64,000 nt of DNA. It comes from Sphingomonas sinipercae. GTDB taxonomy: Bacteria; Pseudomonadota; Alphaproteobacteria; Sphingomonadales; Sphingomonadaceae. The notes beneath the pieces were generated by a model. That model ran no database searches. It was not told the origin of the DNA and saw nothing but the letters and a program-made list of their open reading frames with translations. Positions 17,619 to 25,897 of this stretch are shown piece after piece. Position numbers and translations under genes: made by a program. Where the stretch lies: contig NZ_CP049871.1 of NCBI RefSeq assembly GCF_011302055.1, forward strand, positions 1,322,501-1,386,500, written 5' to 3'. Position 1 is the first letter of the stretch; each line of letters begins with the position of its first letter.

Positions 17619-18883
17619 CAGGCCGCGTCGCCCGCCTTATCCTTCTTCGCATAGACCCGCACCGGATCCTTGCGTCCCTCGACGACATCCTTGTCGATAT
17701 GCACCTCGTCCACGCCGTCCATCGACGGCAGGTCGAACATGGTGTCGAGCAGGATACCCTCGAGGATCGAGCGCAGGCCGCGAGCGCCCGTCTTGCGGTC
17801 GATGGCCTTGCGGGCGACCGAGCCCAGCGCTTCGTCGCTGAACGCAAGTTCGACATCTTCCATGTCGAACAGCTTGGCATATTGCTTGACGAGCGCGTTC
17901 TTTGGCTCGACCAAGATCTTGATCAGCGCCGCTTCGTCCAGGTCTTCGAGCGTTGCGATCACCGGCAAGCGGCCGATGAATTCCGGGATCAGGCCGAACT
18001 TGAGCAAATCCTCCGGCTCGCAATGCTTGAGCACTTCGCCCGTCTTGCGCTCGTCCGGCGCGACGACGTGTGCACCAAAGCCCATCGACTTGCCCTGCAT
18101 GCGGTCGGAGATGATTTTCTCAAGACCGGCGAAGGCGCCGCCGCAGATGAACAGGATGTTCGTCGTGTCGACCTGCAGGAATTCCTGCTGCGGATGCTTG
18201 CGCCCGCCCTGCGGCGGAACGCTGGCTGTAGTGCCTTCCATCAGCTTCAGGAGCGCCTGCTGGACGCCCTCGCCCGAAACGTCACGGGTGATGGACGGAT
18301 TGTCCGACTTGCGGCTGATCTTGTCGATTTCGTCGATGTAGACGATCCCGCGCTGGGCCTTTTCGACGTTATAGTCGGAGGCCTGGAGCAGCTTGAGGAT
18401 GATGTTCTCGACGTCCTCACCGACGTAGCCGGCCTCGGTCAGCGTCGTCGCGTCGGCCATCGTGAACGGCACGTCGAGGATCCGGGCGAGCGTTTGCGCC
18501 AGCAGGGTCTTGCCGCAGCCGGTCGGCCCGATCAGCAGGATGTTCGACTTGGCAAGCTCGACCTCGGTGCCGCTCTTGGCGCCGTGATTGAGCCGCTTGT
18601 AATGGTTGTGCACCGCGACCGACAGGACGCGCTTGGCCCGCGACTGGCCGATCACATAGTCATCGAGGACCTTGCAGATTTCCGCAGGCGTCGGCACGCC
18701 GTCGCGCGTTTTCACCAGCGCCGACTTGCTCTCCTCGCGGATGATGTCGTTGCACAGCTCAACGCATTCATCGCAGATGAACACCGTCGGCCCGGCAATG
18801 AGCTTGCGCACCTCATGCTGCGATTTACCGCAGAAGGAGCAGTAGAGTGTGCTCTTGCCGTCGCTGCCCGAAAGCTTTGTCAT
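17618..18883 (-). CDS. clpX: ClpXP protease ATPase subunit ClpX
   Basis: AAA+ unfoldase that feeds substrates to ClpP. 421 residues: N-terminal C4 zinc-binding domain (CSFC...CDEC pattern), AAA+ domain with Walker A GPTGCGKT, Walker B in VYIDEIDKI, the ClpP-contacting IGF-type loop and sensor 2 GARGLRS. The ATG at 18883 follows AAGGA by 6 nt; the frame is open further upstream but the added 15 residues are not family-like. It is about 5 kb from clpP instead of adjacent to it. Confidence 0.98.
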   Translation of the reverse strand: MTKLSGSDGKSTLYCSFCGKSQHEVRKLIAGPTVFICDECVELCNDIIREESKSALVKTRDGVPTPAEICKVLDDYVIGQSRAKRVLSVAVHNHYKRLNHGAKSGTEVELAKSNILLIGPTGCGKTLLAQTLARILDVPFTMADATTLTEAGYVGEDVENIILKLLQASDYNVEKAQRGIVYIDEIDKISRKSDNPSITRDVSGEGVQQALLKLMEGTTASVPPQGGRKHPQQEFLQVDTTNILFICGGAFAGLEKIISDRMQGKSMGFGAHVVAPDERKTGEVLKHCEPEDLLKFGLIPEFIGRLPVIATLEDLDEAALIKILVEPKNALVKQYAKLFDMEDVELAFSDEALGSVARKAIDRKTGARGLRSILEGILLDTMFDLPSMDGVDEVHIDKDVVEGRKDPVRVYAKKDKAGDAA

Positions 18884-19159
18884 TGGGGTCCTTACGCTGG
18901 CGAAGTCGAAAAGCTCCGCACCGGTCACGCTAACCGGATTTATGGCACACGCAAGCTTGGGGTTCGGTTAACGCTCCACCTACGTGCGATCTGTCCCGAA
19001 TATGGATGCCCGTCCGCTGGGGCACAAGGGACGATCGACGCCATCCAGTTGCGATTGCAGCAACTTTGAAATCGCGACGATGCGTGGCGTTACCCCTCTT
19101 CCTGCTTGCCAAATCGCGATCGAGCAATACGGTCGAACTGCCGATAGTTGGGGGATACG

Positions 19160-22100
19160 TTGCGTAAAATCCTGTTTTTGCTGGCTGGTGCGTCCTGCAT
19201 CGGCAGCCAACCCGCATATGCGGCTGAGGTGCTGAAGTTCGGGCCTGCGGCCAACTGGGTCGTCCCGCACCCGGTTCCCCTGGCGTCCACGGTCGCGAAA
19301 GACGCGCCACTAGCTATCCTGCTGAGCGATCAGCAGGTCCGCTTCGATCCGGGCAAGGTCAGCGAGTATATCGAAATCGCGCTCAAGCTGCAGTCCGCAG
19401 AGGGCCTCAACGCCTCTAACATCGCGTTCCCGTGGCAGCCTTCGACCGACACGGTCACCGTCCACAAGGTCCAACTGATCCGCGGTGGCCGGACGATCGA
19501 CGTGCTCGGCTCCGGACAGACATTCACGATCGCGCGCCGCGAAACGAACCTGGACGCGGCGACGCTCGATGGCACCCTGACAGCAATGCTCCAGCCCGAA
19601 GGTGTCCAAATCGGCGACATCCTGTCGGTCGCCTACACCACAGAACGCGTCGACCCAGTCATGAAAGGCCACGTCGAAGCCGATTTCGCGATGTGGAACA
19701 GCCTGCCCATCGAACGCGCGCGCAGCCGGTTGAGCTGGCCGACCACCATCAATCTCACCACCCGACAGTCGGTCGGTCTTCCACAAACGAAAGCCGTCGC
19801 TGCCACCGGCAACATGCGGCTGCTTGAGGTTGCCGGTCCAGCGGTCGAACCGCTGGTCCTGCCAAAGTCGGCGCCCCCCCGTTTCTCCATCGGCCGCCGT
19901 GGCGAAGCAACGGACTTCCGATCCTGGGCTGATGTGGCCGGACTCATCAGTCCCTTGTTCAAAAGTGCCGCCGTGATCCCGGCGACCGGCCCCCTTCGCA
20001 ATGAAGTGGAAAGCATCCGCAAGCTCGGTCTTCCGCCGATTGCGATGGCCGAAAGGGCGCTGCAGCTTGTTCAGGGCAAGGTGCGATACGTCGCCCTGCT
20101 GATGGGCACCGGCGGCTACGTGCCCGCAAGTGCAGAAACGACGTGGTCGCGGCGCTACGGCGATTGCAAGGCGAAGACCGCCCTCCTCGTCGCCATCCTC
20201 CAAGACCTCGGGATTGCCGCGGAGCCGGTGCTGGTAAACTCCAGCTATGGCGACGCCCTTCCCGAACGGCTGCCGATGGTCGGCCTGTTCGACCATGTCA
20301 TTGCCCGCGCCAGCATTGGTGGCCAGACCTACTGGCTGGACGGAACGCGCAATGGTGACACCAGCCTGGCGCAACTGACCGGCGCGAACTTCCGCTGGGG
20401 ATTGCCGCTGGTGAATGGCCCCGCTCTCGTCCCGATTGCACCGCAGCAGCTGTCGTTGCCTAGCAATGAAAGCACGCTGGTGATCGATGCCAGCGCCGGG
20501 CTTCTCGCGCCGGCTCCAACGACTGCGGAGCTCGTCTATCGGGGTGAGAGTGCAAAGGGTTTAAAGGTGTTGCTCGCCAATCTGCCGGCGGCACAGAAGA
20601 AGGAGATGCTGCGCACAAGCTGGAAGGAGGATTTCGACTTCCTCGACCCGGGTGAGACTTCCGTGGCGTTCGACGAGGCCCGCGCCGAATTGCGTCTCTC
20701 CACCTCCGGTACGAGCAAGATCGAGTTCGATGATGGCCAATTCGAACTTCCCGGAACGAGCATCGGCTACGAAGCCGAGTTCGAAAGGGCGCCGGGCCCC
20801 TTCCGGGACGCTCCGATCTCTGTCGGTCACCCTTGGTGGTCCCGCAGCGTGTTTACGATCAAGCTGCCCCGCTCGCTCGTGGCCGCCGCCCCAAAAGGCG
20901 TGACTCCGCCGGTCGAAGAGACGCTGGCCGGGGTGCAGTACAAACGCACCCAGTCGTTCGACGGAAATACGATGACCGTCCAAACGACGAAACGCTCCGT
21001 CGCTTCCGAAATCCCGTACAAGGACGCGCGGGCAGCGGAGACTCGGTTGAAAGCCCTGTACGACCAGGCCCTCTACCTCCAGCGGCCTCGGACCTCGACG
21101 CTGACCGAAGACGATTGGTCCACAATCGAAAAATCGAAGCCGATCACCAGCGACCAATATCATCTTCGGGCCGGCACGCTCGCTGATGCTGGAAAGATTG
21201 ATGAGGCCTTCGCGGACCTGAAGGAAGCGATCCGGCTGGATCCGCGCAATATCAATGCGTTGGCTACCCGATCGCTTTTATACAGTGAAATTGGCCGCTC
21301 GGCGGATGCCGAAAAGGATATCGCGGCCATCGAGGCGATCGGGGCCCCACGCGCTGGAATGCTTGCCTTCAAGGCATCTCAGGCCAGCAACGCGGGCAAG
21401 TTCAACGACGTAGTGGCTTACACAACGGAGTTGCTGAAGACCGCTCCCAATCACCCGGTCGCGCTGACTCGGCGCGCCAATGCTTATTATGCGATGCAGA
21501 AATACGACAAAGCTCTGGCAGACACCGCGCTCGCGCTCGAAAACTATGGTGATGCCAGCGACCTGCACCTGCTTCGGGCGAACATCCTCATGCAGAAAGG
21601 CGACCTCACGGCCGCCGCGCGCGAAGCCGAAGCGCTGGCGAAGATCGAGGACGATGGTGTCGGCCTCATCGCCGCCGGCAAAGTCTATGCAAAGATCAAG
21701 AACAAGCCAAAGTCGATGGAGATGTTCGATCGCGCGCTGCGCCTGAAGCCGTCGGCGATGGTGTACCTCAACCGCGCGCAGGCGCGGTCGATTGACGACG
21801 TGGCGGCGAAAAAGGCCGACATCGCCAAGGCGGCCGAGCTTGAACCGGACAATGCGGCCCTGATGGAATCGGCGGCCTCGACGTTGCAGCGGCTTGGCGA
21901 CAATGCCGGCGCGCTGGCGCTGGTCGACCGTGCCATCGCCGCCGGGGCCGACAATCCACACATCCGGATCGAACGCGCCGTCGCCCTCTACAAAGTTGGC
22001 CGGGTGGCAGAAGCCAATGAAATCTTCGCCGCCCAAAAGCGGATGAGCCAAACGGTCAGCCAACTGAATTCGCTCTGCTGGACGAAAGCGGCTGCGGGAA

Positions 22101-22396
22101 TTCTGCTGGAGAGCGCGGTCGAGGACTGCAAGGCCGGGTTGAAACTCATGCCGGACCGCAAGGCTCTCCACGACAGCCTGGGACTGGCATTGTTCCGGCT
22201 TGGCAGGTTCGACCAGGCGATCGACAGCTACGATGAGGCATTGGCCAGGTCGAAAGGCGCTACCTCGCTGATGGGACGTGCGCTCGCCCGGAAGGCCAAG
22301 GGCGATGAGGCTGGCGCTCGCGAAGATCTTGCGGCGGCCAGGAAGCTCGACGTCGACATCGAAGACGACTTCGCCGGCTACGGCCTCAAACTGTAA
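19160..22396 (+). CDS. Exported DUF3857/transglutaminase protein with C-terminal TPR array
   Basis: A 1078-residue periplasmic protein. A signal peptide (MRKILFLLAGASCIGSQPAYA) is followed by a DUF3857 beta-domain (about 45-270), a transglutaminase-like cysteine-protease fold with an apparent catalytic triad C336 (RYGDCKAK), H379 (LFDHV) and D394 (WLDGT), a second beta-domain, and about ten TPR-like repeats (about 665-1075). Related proteins are common in Bacteroidetes and sphingomonads; the reaction (crosslinking, deamidation or peptide hydrolysis) is unknown. I chose the TTG at 19160 because it sits 5 nt after GGGGGA and gives a clean signal peptide; a TTG 12 nt upstream is possible. Its stop abuts the convergent pit stop with no spacing. 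Confidence 0.8.
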   Translation: MRKILFLLAGASCIGSQPAYAAEVLKFGPAANWVVPHPVPLASTVAKDAPLAILLSDQQVRFDPGKVSEYIEIALKLQSAEGLNASNIAFPWQPSTDTVTVHKVQLIRGGRTIDVLGSGQTFTIARRETNLDAATLDGTLTAMLQPEGVQIGDILSVAYTTERVDPVMKGHVEADFAMWNSLPIERARSRLSWPTTINLTTRQSVGLPQTKAVAATGNMRLLEVAGPAVEPLVLPKSAPPRFSIGRRGEATDFRSWADVAGLISPLFKSAAVIPATGPLRNEVESIRKLGLPPIAMAERALQLVQGKVRYVALLMGTGGYVPASAETTWSRRYGDCKAKTALLVAILQDLGIAAEPVLVNSSYGDALPERLPMVGLFDHVIARASIGGQTYWLDGTRNGDTSLAQLTGANFRWGLPLVNGPALVPIAPQQLSLPSNESTLVIDASAGLLAPAPTTAELVYRGESAKGLKVLLANLPAAQKKEMLRTSWKEDFDFLDPGETSVAFDEARAELRLSTSGTSKIEFDDGQFELPGTSIGYEAEFERAPGPFRDAPISVGHPWWSRSVFTIKLPRSLVAAAPKGVTPPVEETLAGVQYKRTQSFDGNTMTVQTTKRSVASEIPYKDARAAETRLKALYDQALYLQRPRTSTLTEDDWSTIEKSKPITSDQYHLRAGTLADAGKIDEAFADLKEAIRLDPRNINALATRSLLYSEIGRSADAEKDIAAIEAIGAPRAGMLAFKASQASNAGKFNDVVAYTTELLKTAPNHPVALTRRANAYYAMQKYDKALADTALALENYGDASDLHLLRANILMQKGDLTAAAREAEALAKIEDDGVGLIAAGKVYAKIKNKPKSMEMFDRALRLKPSAMVYLNRAQARSIDDVAAKKADIAKAAELEPDNAALMESAASTLQRLGDNAGALALVDRAIAAGADNPHIRIERAVALYKVGRVAEANEIFAAQKRMSQTVSQLNSLCWTKAAAGILLESAVEDCKAGLKLMPDRKALHDSLGLALFRLGRFDQAIDSYDEALARSKGATSLMGRALARKAKGDEAGAREDLAAARKLDVDIEDDFAGYGLKL

Positions 22397-23410
22397 CTAG
22401 AAGAGCTTCGTCAGCATGTAGAATAGCGCGCCGACCGCGGCCGAGGCCGGGATGGTGATGAGCCAGGCCAAGGCAACGCTCTTGGCGACGCCCCAGCGCA
22501 CAGAGGACGCCCGTCTCGCCGCACCCGCGCCGATTACGCAGCCGGTGATGGTGTGCGTCGTCGACACCGGGATTCCGAGCCACGAGGCGCCGATCAGCAT
22601 GACCGATCCGCCGGCGGAAGCGCTGAAGCCCTGATGCTGCGACAACTTGGTGATCCGGGTGCCCATCGTCTCGATAATCCGCCAGCCGCCCGACAAGGTG
22701 CCGAGGCCGATGGCGACATAGCAAGCGAGCGCGACCCAGTGCGGGACTTCGAACTCGCCGCTGAGGTATCCGGTCGAATAGAGGAGGACGGTGATGATCC
22801 CCATCGTCTTCTGAGCATCGTTGAGGCCGTGACCGAGCGAATAGGTCGCAGCCGACAGGAGGTGGAGCGCGCGAAACGTGCGCTCGGCACCGCGCGCGGA
22901 GGCCCGTACGCCAAGCCAGCTCGTCACCAGCATGATCAGCATCGCAAGCATCATGCCGAGCGTCGGCGACAGCACGATGGCGATCAGGGTCTTGTTGAGG
23001 CCCGGCCACTGGATCGCGCTGAAGCTGGCGTGAGCGACCCCCGCCCCGACCAGCCCGCCGACCAGGGCATGGCTCGATGAAGACGGAATACCCTTGAGCC
23101 AGGTCACGATGTTCCAGAACATCGCCCCGCACAGCGCGCCGAATACGACGGCCGGGGTCACCAGGTCCTTGTCGATCAGCCCCTTGCCGATCGTTTCCGC
23201 CACCTTGTGAAGCTCTGGCACCGCCAGCGACAGGAAGTAAGCCGCGAAGTTGAAGAAGGCGGCGAAACCGACTGCTGCGACCGGACTGAGCAACCGGGTG
23301 GCAACCACGGTGGCGATGGAATTGGCAGCGTCGTGCAGCCCGTTGAGGAAGTCGAAGGCCAACGCGATCGCGATCAGGCCGATCAGCAGCGGAAGGGCAA
23401 GCTCATGCAT
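22397..23410 (-). CDS. pit: PiT-family inorganic phosphate transporter
   Basis: Inner-membrane, cation-coupled low-affinity phosphate permease. 337 residues with about ten hydrophobic segments and the inverted duplicated PiT signature (FLNGLHDAANSIA near the N-terminus and GHGLNDAQKTMG in the middle). It starts 11 nt after the DUF47 gene, the usual regulator/transporter pairing. Phosphate uptake control is likely post-translational through DUF47. Confidence 0.95.
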   Translation of the reverse strand: MHELALPLLIGLIAIALAFDFLNGLHDAANSIATVVATRLLSPVAAVGFAAFFNFAAYFLSLAVPELHKVAETIGKGLIDKDLVTPAVVFGALCGAMFWNIVTWLKGIPSSSSHALVGGLVGAGVAHASFSAIQWPGLNKTLIAIVLSPTLGMMLAMLIMLVTSWLGVRASARGAERTFRALHLLSAATYSLGHGLNDAQKTMGIITVLLYSTGYLSGEFEVPHWVALACYVAIGLGTLSGGWRIIETMGTRITKLSQHQGFSASAGGSVMLIGASWLGIPVSTTHTITGCVIGAGAARRASSVRWGVAKSVALAWLITIPASAAVGALFYMLTKLF

Positions 23411-23421
23411 GCTCTTGTCGC

Positions 23422-24066
23422 CTAGGAGTGGTCGATCACGATGCCGTCGATCTCATTGGCGACGTCCTCGAAGGCGTCGGTGACCCTTTCCAGATTCTTG
23501 AAGACTTCGCGCGCCACGGCGAACTGCAAGGGTCCCGATTGCGAATATTCCTGGAATGCGCGCTTCAGCCCGGCGGCGTGAATTTCATCGGCCTGCCCCT
23601 CCAGCTCGACCAGGCGGGCGGTGAGCTCGTGCAGGTCCTTCCCGTTCTTGCCGACGTTTCGAAGCAGCGGAATCGCCTTGTTCGTGACCATCGCTGCCTC
23701 GACAATGAGGACGACGATCTCCTTCATTTCCGGACGCAATTGGCGAAGATCGTACAGATCGATCGCCCGCGCCGCCGTCAGCATTTCGTCGATGGCGTCG
23801 TCCATGGCCCCGATCAGGTCGGTGATCGCGCCCCGGTCAAACGGAGTCAGGAAGGTCAGCCGGACGGTATGAAGCACCTCGCGGATAATATCGTCCGCCT
23901 CATGCTCGCGGTCCTGGATGACCTTGAGCGAGCGTTCGGTCGAACCGCCATCTTCGGAAAGCGCTTGCAAAGCTTCGGCAGCCGCGACGAGCGTGGCGGC
24001 GTGAGCCTCGAACATGCCGAAGAAATCACCCTTCTTCGGAAGCAGCCGCTGGAACCAATTAAACAC
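23422..24066 (-). CDS. DUF47/PhoU-like phosphate transport regulator
   Basis: A 214-residue all-helical PhoU-like protein of the DUF47 (TIGR00153-type) family, generally the partner of PiT transporters. Acidic metal-binding helices are visible (DREHEADDIIREV and LEGQADEIHAAG). The GTG start at 24066 follows GGGGG by about 7 nt. It is in one operon with pit. Confidence 0.9.
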   Translation of the reverse strand: MFNWFQRLLPKKGDFFGMFEAHAATLVAAAEALQALSEDGGSTERSLKVIQDREHEADDIIREVLHTVRLTFLTPFDRGAITDLIGAMDDAIDEMLTAARAIDLYDLRQLRPEMKEIVVLIVEAAMVTNKAIPLLRNVGKNGKDLHELTARLVELEGQADEIHAAGLKRAFQEYSQSGPLQFAVAREVFKNLERVTDAFEDVANEIDGIVIDHS

Positions 24067-24142
24067 CCGACCCCCTGTCGATCAGAATGTGACAGTCCCA
24101 TGACAGCGTTTGCGCGAAGCGCAAGCGCGATCCAGCGACAGT

Positions 24143-24799
24143 TTAGGCCGGCGTGACGTCGCCGGCGCCGGTGCCGTCGTCTTCGCCCTGCTCCGGACGG
24201 CGCTCGAAAACGACGTCGATCAGGCCAAATTCCTTGGCCTCGTCGGCCTCCAAGAACTTGTCGCGATCCATCGCCTTCTCGATCTCCTCGATCTTCTGGC
24301 CGGTATATTTGGCGTAAAGCGAATTGAGCCGGCTGCGCATCCGCAGGATCTCGCGCGCCTGGATCTCGATGTCCGCCGCCATGCCTTGCGCGCCGCCCGA
24401 CGGCTGGTGCACCATGATTCGGCTGTTCGTCAGCGCAACGCGCATCCCCGGCTCGCCAGCCGCCAGCAGGAAGCTGCCCATCGACGCGGCCTGGCCGATG
24501 CAGACGGTGCTGATCTTCGGCCGGATATATTGCATCGTGTCGTGGATCGCGAGGCCAGCCGTCACCACGCCGCCCGGCGAGTTGATGTACATGAAGATGT
24601 CCTTCTTCGGGTTCTCGGACTCGAGGAAGAGCAGCTGGGCGGTGATCAACGAGGCCATGTGGTCCTCGATCGGGCCGGTGATGAAGACGATGCGCTCTCT
24701 CAGCAGGCGAGAATAAATGTCGAAGCTGCGCTCGCCGCGGTTCGACTGTTCGATGACGATTGGGACGAGCTGCGAAACGATGTCCTGGTGATCAAGCAC
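24143..24799 (-). CDS. clpP: ATP-dependent Clp protease proteolytic subunit
   Basis: Serine protease that forms the tetradecameric chamber used by ClpX/ClpA. 218 residues with triad S106 (QAASMGS), H131 (MVHQPSGG) and D180. The start is a GTG at 24799; no better ATG exists and the reading begins just before the family's conserved [25 protein letters not shown] region. A C-terminal acidic tail (about 200-218) extends beyond the core. It is driven by an RpoH-type promoter described separately. Confidence 0.97.
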   Translation of the reverse strand: MLDHQDIVSQLVPIVIEQSNRGERSFDIYSRLLRERIVFITGPIEDHMASLITAQLLFLESENPKKDIFMYINSPGGVVTAGLAIHDTMQYIRPKISTVCIGQAASMGSFLLAAGEPGMRVALTNSRIMVHQPSGGAQGMAADIEIQAREILRMRSRLNSLYAKYTGQKIEEIEKAMDRDKFLEADEAKEFGLIDVVFERRPEQGEDDGTGAGDVTPA

Positions 24800-24831
24800 G
24801 TGTGATGGATCCTGCTGTGGTTGCGCGCCCT

Positions 24832-24860
24832 ACATCGGGCGGATCGGTGGAAGGTTCAAG
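24832..24860 (-). promoter_or_regulatory. Predicted heat-shock (RpoH/sigma32) promoter of clpP
   Basis: Minus strand CTTGAAC (24860-24854), exact 14-bp spacer, CCCGATGT (24839-24832). Compared with the classical CTTGAAA-N14-CCCCATNT consensus, this has one mismatch in each element. Predicted start is about 25 nt before the clpP GTG. Confidence 0.7.
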
Positions 24861-24869
24861 CTGCCAGGA

Positions 24870-25826
24870 TCAGGCCGCCGGGTCGGATGGACCCTGCAGC
24901 GACAAATAGGCGAGCCGGCGCATCTCCCTCCGCCCACGCGTGACGGTGTCGAGGATGAGCCCCGCGAAAAAGCACAGCACGGCAATAATGATCATGCCGG
25001 TGACAAGGATCGCGGTCGGGAATCGGGGGACCAGGCCGGTGTGGAGATACGTCACGACGAGCGGGACCGCCAAGGCGACCGCGATGCCGATAAATAGGGC
25101 CCCGATCAGGCCGAAAAACAGCACCGGGCGCTCGATCCGGTACAGCGTTCCGATGGTTTTCAGGATCCGCCAGCCGTCGCGGAACGTCGACAGCTTCGAT
25201 GCCGACCCTTCCGGCCGCGCGAGATAGCGCGTCTCAAGCTCCCCGACCGGCATCCGAAGTTCAAGCGCGTGCACGCTCATCTCGGTCTCGATCTCGAAGC
25301 CCGACGAAAGCACTGGGAAGCTTTTGACGAAACGTCTGGAAAACACCCTGTAACCTGAGAAAATATCGGTAAAACTTCTGCCGAAGAGTCCCGACAATAT
25401 ACCGGTGAATAGCCGGTTTCCGACCACGTGCCCGCCGCGATAGGCCGCCGCGGCTTCGTGCTTGCGCGTGCCGACAACCATGTCGAGCTGGTCGGCCAGC
25501 ATCAGCTCGATCATCCCCGGCGCTGCTTCTGGATCGTAGGTCAGGTCGCCATCGGCCATGACGTAGATGTCGGCGTCGATGTCGGCGAACATTCGACGCA
25601 CGACATGACCCTTGCCCTGCTGGCGCTCGGTCCGAACGACCGCCCCCGCCTCGCGCGCGATGGCGCAAGTCCGGTCACGGCTGTTGTTGTCGTAGACATA
25701 GACCTTGGCGCCGGACAGCGCGGCGCGGAAACCGGCGACGGTCGCGCCAATCGCCGCTTCCTCGTTATAGCAAGGCAAGAGCACGGCGATCCGCGGTTGC
25801 TGCTGAGCCAAGCCTGTCCCCCTCAT
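24870..25826 (-). CDS. Family 2 glycosyltransferase with C-terminal membrane hairpin
   Basis: A 318-residue GT-A glycosyltransferase of the polyprenyl-phosphate sugar synthase type (DPM1/GtrB-like). The catalytic part (about 10-225) has the nucleotide-binding start VLLPCYNEE, the DND-like metal site (YDNNSRD) and a DGDL motif (MADGDLTYDP). Two transmembrane segments at about 236-262 and 270-296 anchor it. It probably loads a sugar onto undecaprenyl phosphate for a downstream envelope glycan or lipid modification, but no acceptor glycosyltransferase is nearby. It sits between tig and clpP. Confidence 0.87.
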   Translation of the reverse strand: MRGTGLAQQQPRIAVLLPCYNEEAAIGATVAGFRAALSGAKVYVYDNNSRDRTCAIAREAGAVVRTERQQGKGHVVRRMFADIDADIYVMADGDLTYDPEAAPGMIELMLADQLDMVVGTRKHEAAAAYRGGHVVGNRLFTGILSGLFGRSFTDIFSGYRVFSRRFVKSFPVLSSGFEIETEMSVHALELRMPVGELETRYLARPEGSASKLSTFRDGWRILKTIGTLYRIERPVLFFGLIGALFIGIAVALAVPLVVTYLHTGLVPRFPTAILVTGMIIIAVLCFFAGLILDTVTRGRREMRRLAYLSLQGPSDPAA

Positions 25827-25851
25827 CGTCGCCCTCGCCGCTTCGCGGGCA

Positions 25852-25889
25852 AAGCCAGGCTTTTATAGCCGGCTTCCCCCACGTGCGGG
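25852..25889 (-). promoter_or_regulatory. Hairpin containing a possible promoter of the glycosyltransferase gene
   Basis: AAGCC/GGCTT and GGCT/AGCC arms (25852-25875, one bulged base) form a hairpin between tig and the glycosyltransferase gene. On the minus strand it contains CTATAA 17 bp after TTCCCG, which would start transcription about 30 nt before the gene. It may act as promoter, as weak terminator of tig (only a three-T tail), or both. Confidence 0.35.
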
Positions 25890-25897
25890 AACGACGA

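Noticed and set aside
17699..19069. 456-codon plus-strand ORF opposite clpX
   Set aside because: ClpX on the minus strand has intact motifs; the plus-strand frame is a GC-bias artefact.
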